A stretch of 13,373 bases of DNA from Myxococcales bacterium UBA5297 (lineage in GTDB: Bacteria > Myxococcota > Myxococcia > Myxococcales > UBA5297): positions 1-13,373 of the forward strand of contig DHSB01000009.1 in the NCBI GenBank assembly GCA_002408385.1, given 5' to 3'. The stretch's first letter is position 1; each line of letters opens with the position of its first letter. Under the pieces are notes generated by a model, which ran no database searches, had not been told where the DNA came from, and saw only the letters and a program-made list of their open reading frames with translations. A program made the position numbers and the translations under genes. Below are positions 13,204-13,373 of the stretch, piece after piece.

Positions 13204-13373
13204 CGGGCCACCGCGGCCGCGCCGAAGTACCTGCGCCCGAGCCAGAGCGCGACGTTGACGAGCCCGAGCATCACCGGCACCTCGACCAGCGGTCCGATGA
13301 CAGCGGCGAAGGCCGCGCCGTGGCCGATGGTGAAGGTCGCGACCGCCACCGCGATGGCCAGCTCGAAGTTGTT
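13200..13373 (-). CDS. acr3: ACR3-family arsenite efflux permease, C-terminal 57 residues (partial)
   Basis: Reading in from the window edge on the minus strand gives [50 protein letters not shown] and a short tail before TGA. The NNFELA and GPLVEVPV signatures belong to the last two membrane helices of ACR3 (often annotated arsB) arsenite/H+ antiporters. It exports As(III) across the inner membrane, alone or energised by ArsA. The 5' portion and the operon promoter lie outside the window. Its stop overlaps the arsC start by four bases (ATGA). Confidence 0.95.
   Translation of the reverse strand, partial: NNFELAIAVAVATFTIGHGAAFAAVIGPLVEVPVMLGLVNVALWLGRRYFGAAAVAR

Noticed and set aside
12224..13258. 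344-residue plus-strand open frame across arsC and arsD
   Set aside because: The minus strand encodes clear ArsC and ArsD with conserved cysteines; the plus frame is a composition shadow.

Overview
The window is about 70% GC, with the strongly G/C-ended codons and the long antisense shadow frames that follow from them. Its gene content suggests a Myxococcota (myxobacteria)-like deltaproteobacterium: large lipoproteins built from Ig-like (ASPM/SPD-2/Hydin, 'choice-of-anchor') domains, a 'WAVG' beta-propeller lipoprotein with cysteine-rich repeats, and an ECF sigma factor coupled to a membrane protein with a long low-complexity tail. The lineage is an inference from gene style, not from a marker gene.

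Layout. (1) 1-39, minus: the 5' half of an initiator tRNA-fMet(CAT) gene cut by the window edge, with a near-consensus sigma-70 promoter at 55-83. (2) 40-481: a non-coding spacer with several GC-rich hairpins. (3) 482-3601, minus: a 1039-residue surface lipoprotein with six Ig-like domains and a von Willebrand A domain. (4) 3602-4020: a divergent intergenic region holding REP-like palindromes and a 20-base element that recurs beyond the 3' end of the lipoprotein gene. (5) 4021-9242, plus: a tight four-gene cluster made of an exported barrel-like protein, an ECF sigma factor, a single-pass membrane protein with a TPR-like C-terminus, and an 840-residue lipoprotein with four 8-cysteine repeats and 14 propeller repeats. 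(6) 9243-10116, plus: a degenerate tandem repeat, then a small lipoprotein gene with a single-base frameshift and a SecDF-P1-head-like C-terminus. (7) 10255-13373, minus: an arsenic resistance operon in the order acr3 (partial, C-terminus only) - arsC - arsD - thioredoxin-like - arsA.

How they work together. In the ars operon, ArsC would reduce arsenate using thioredoxin-type thiols. ArsD would pass As(III) to the two-domain ATPase ArsA, and ArsA would drive extrusion with the ACR3 permease. All junctions are overlapping or within about 10 bases, so the genes are translationally coupled. A regulator such as ArsR and the promoter would lie beyond 13373. In the ECF cluster, overlapping stops and starts tie the sigma factor to the proteins on either side. 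The simplest reading is an envelope-signalling unit in which the membrane protein restrains or senses for the sigma factor, and the propeller lipoprotein is a co-expressed surface sensor or effector. That functional reading is inference. The strongest candidates for something undescribed are this ECF/propeller cluster and the thioredoxin-like gene inside the ars operon.
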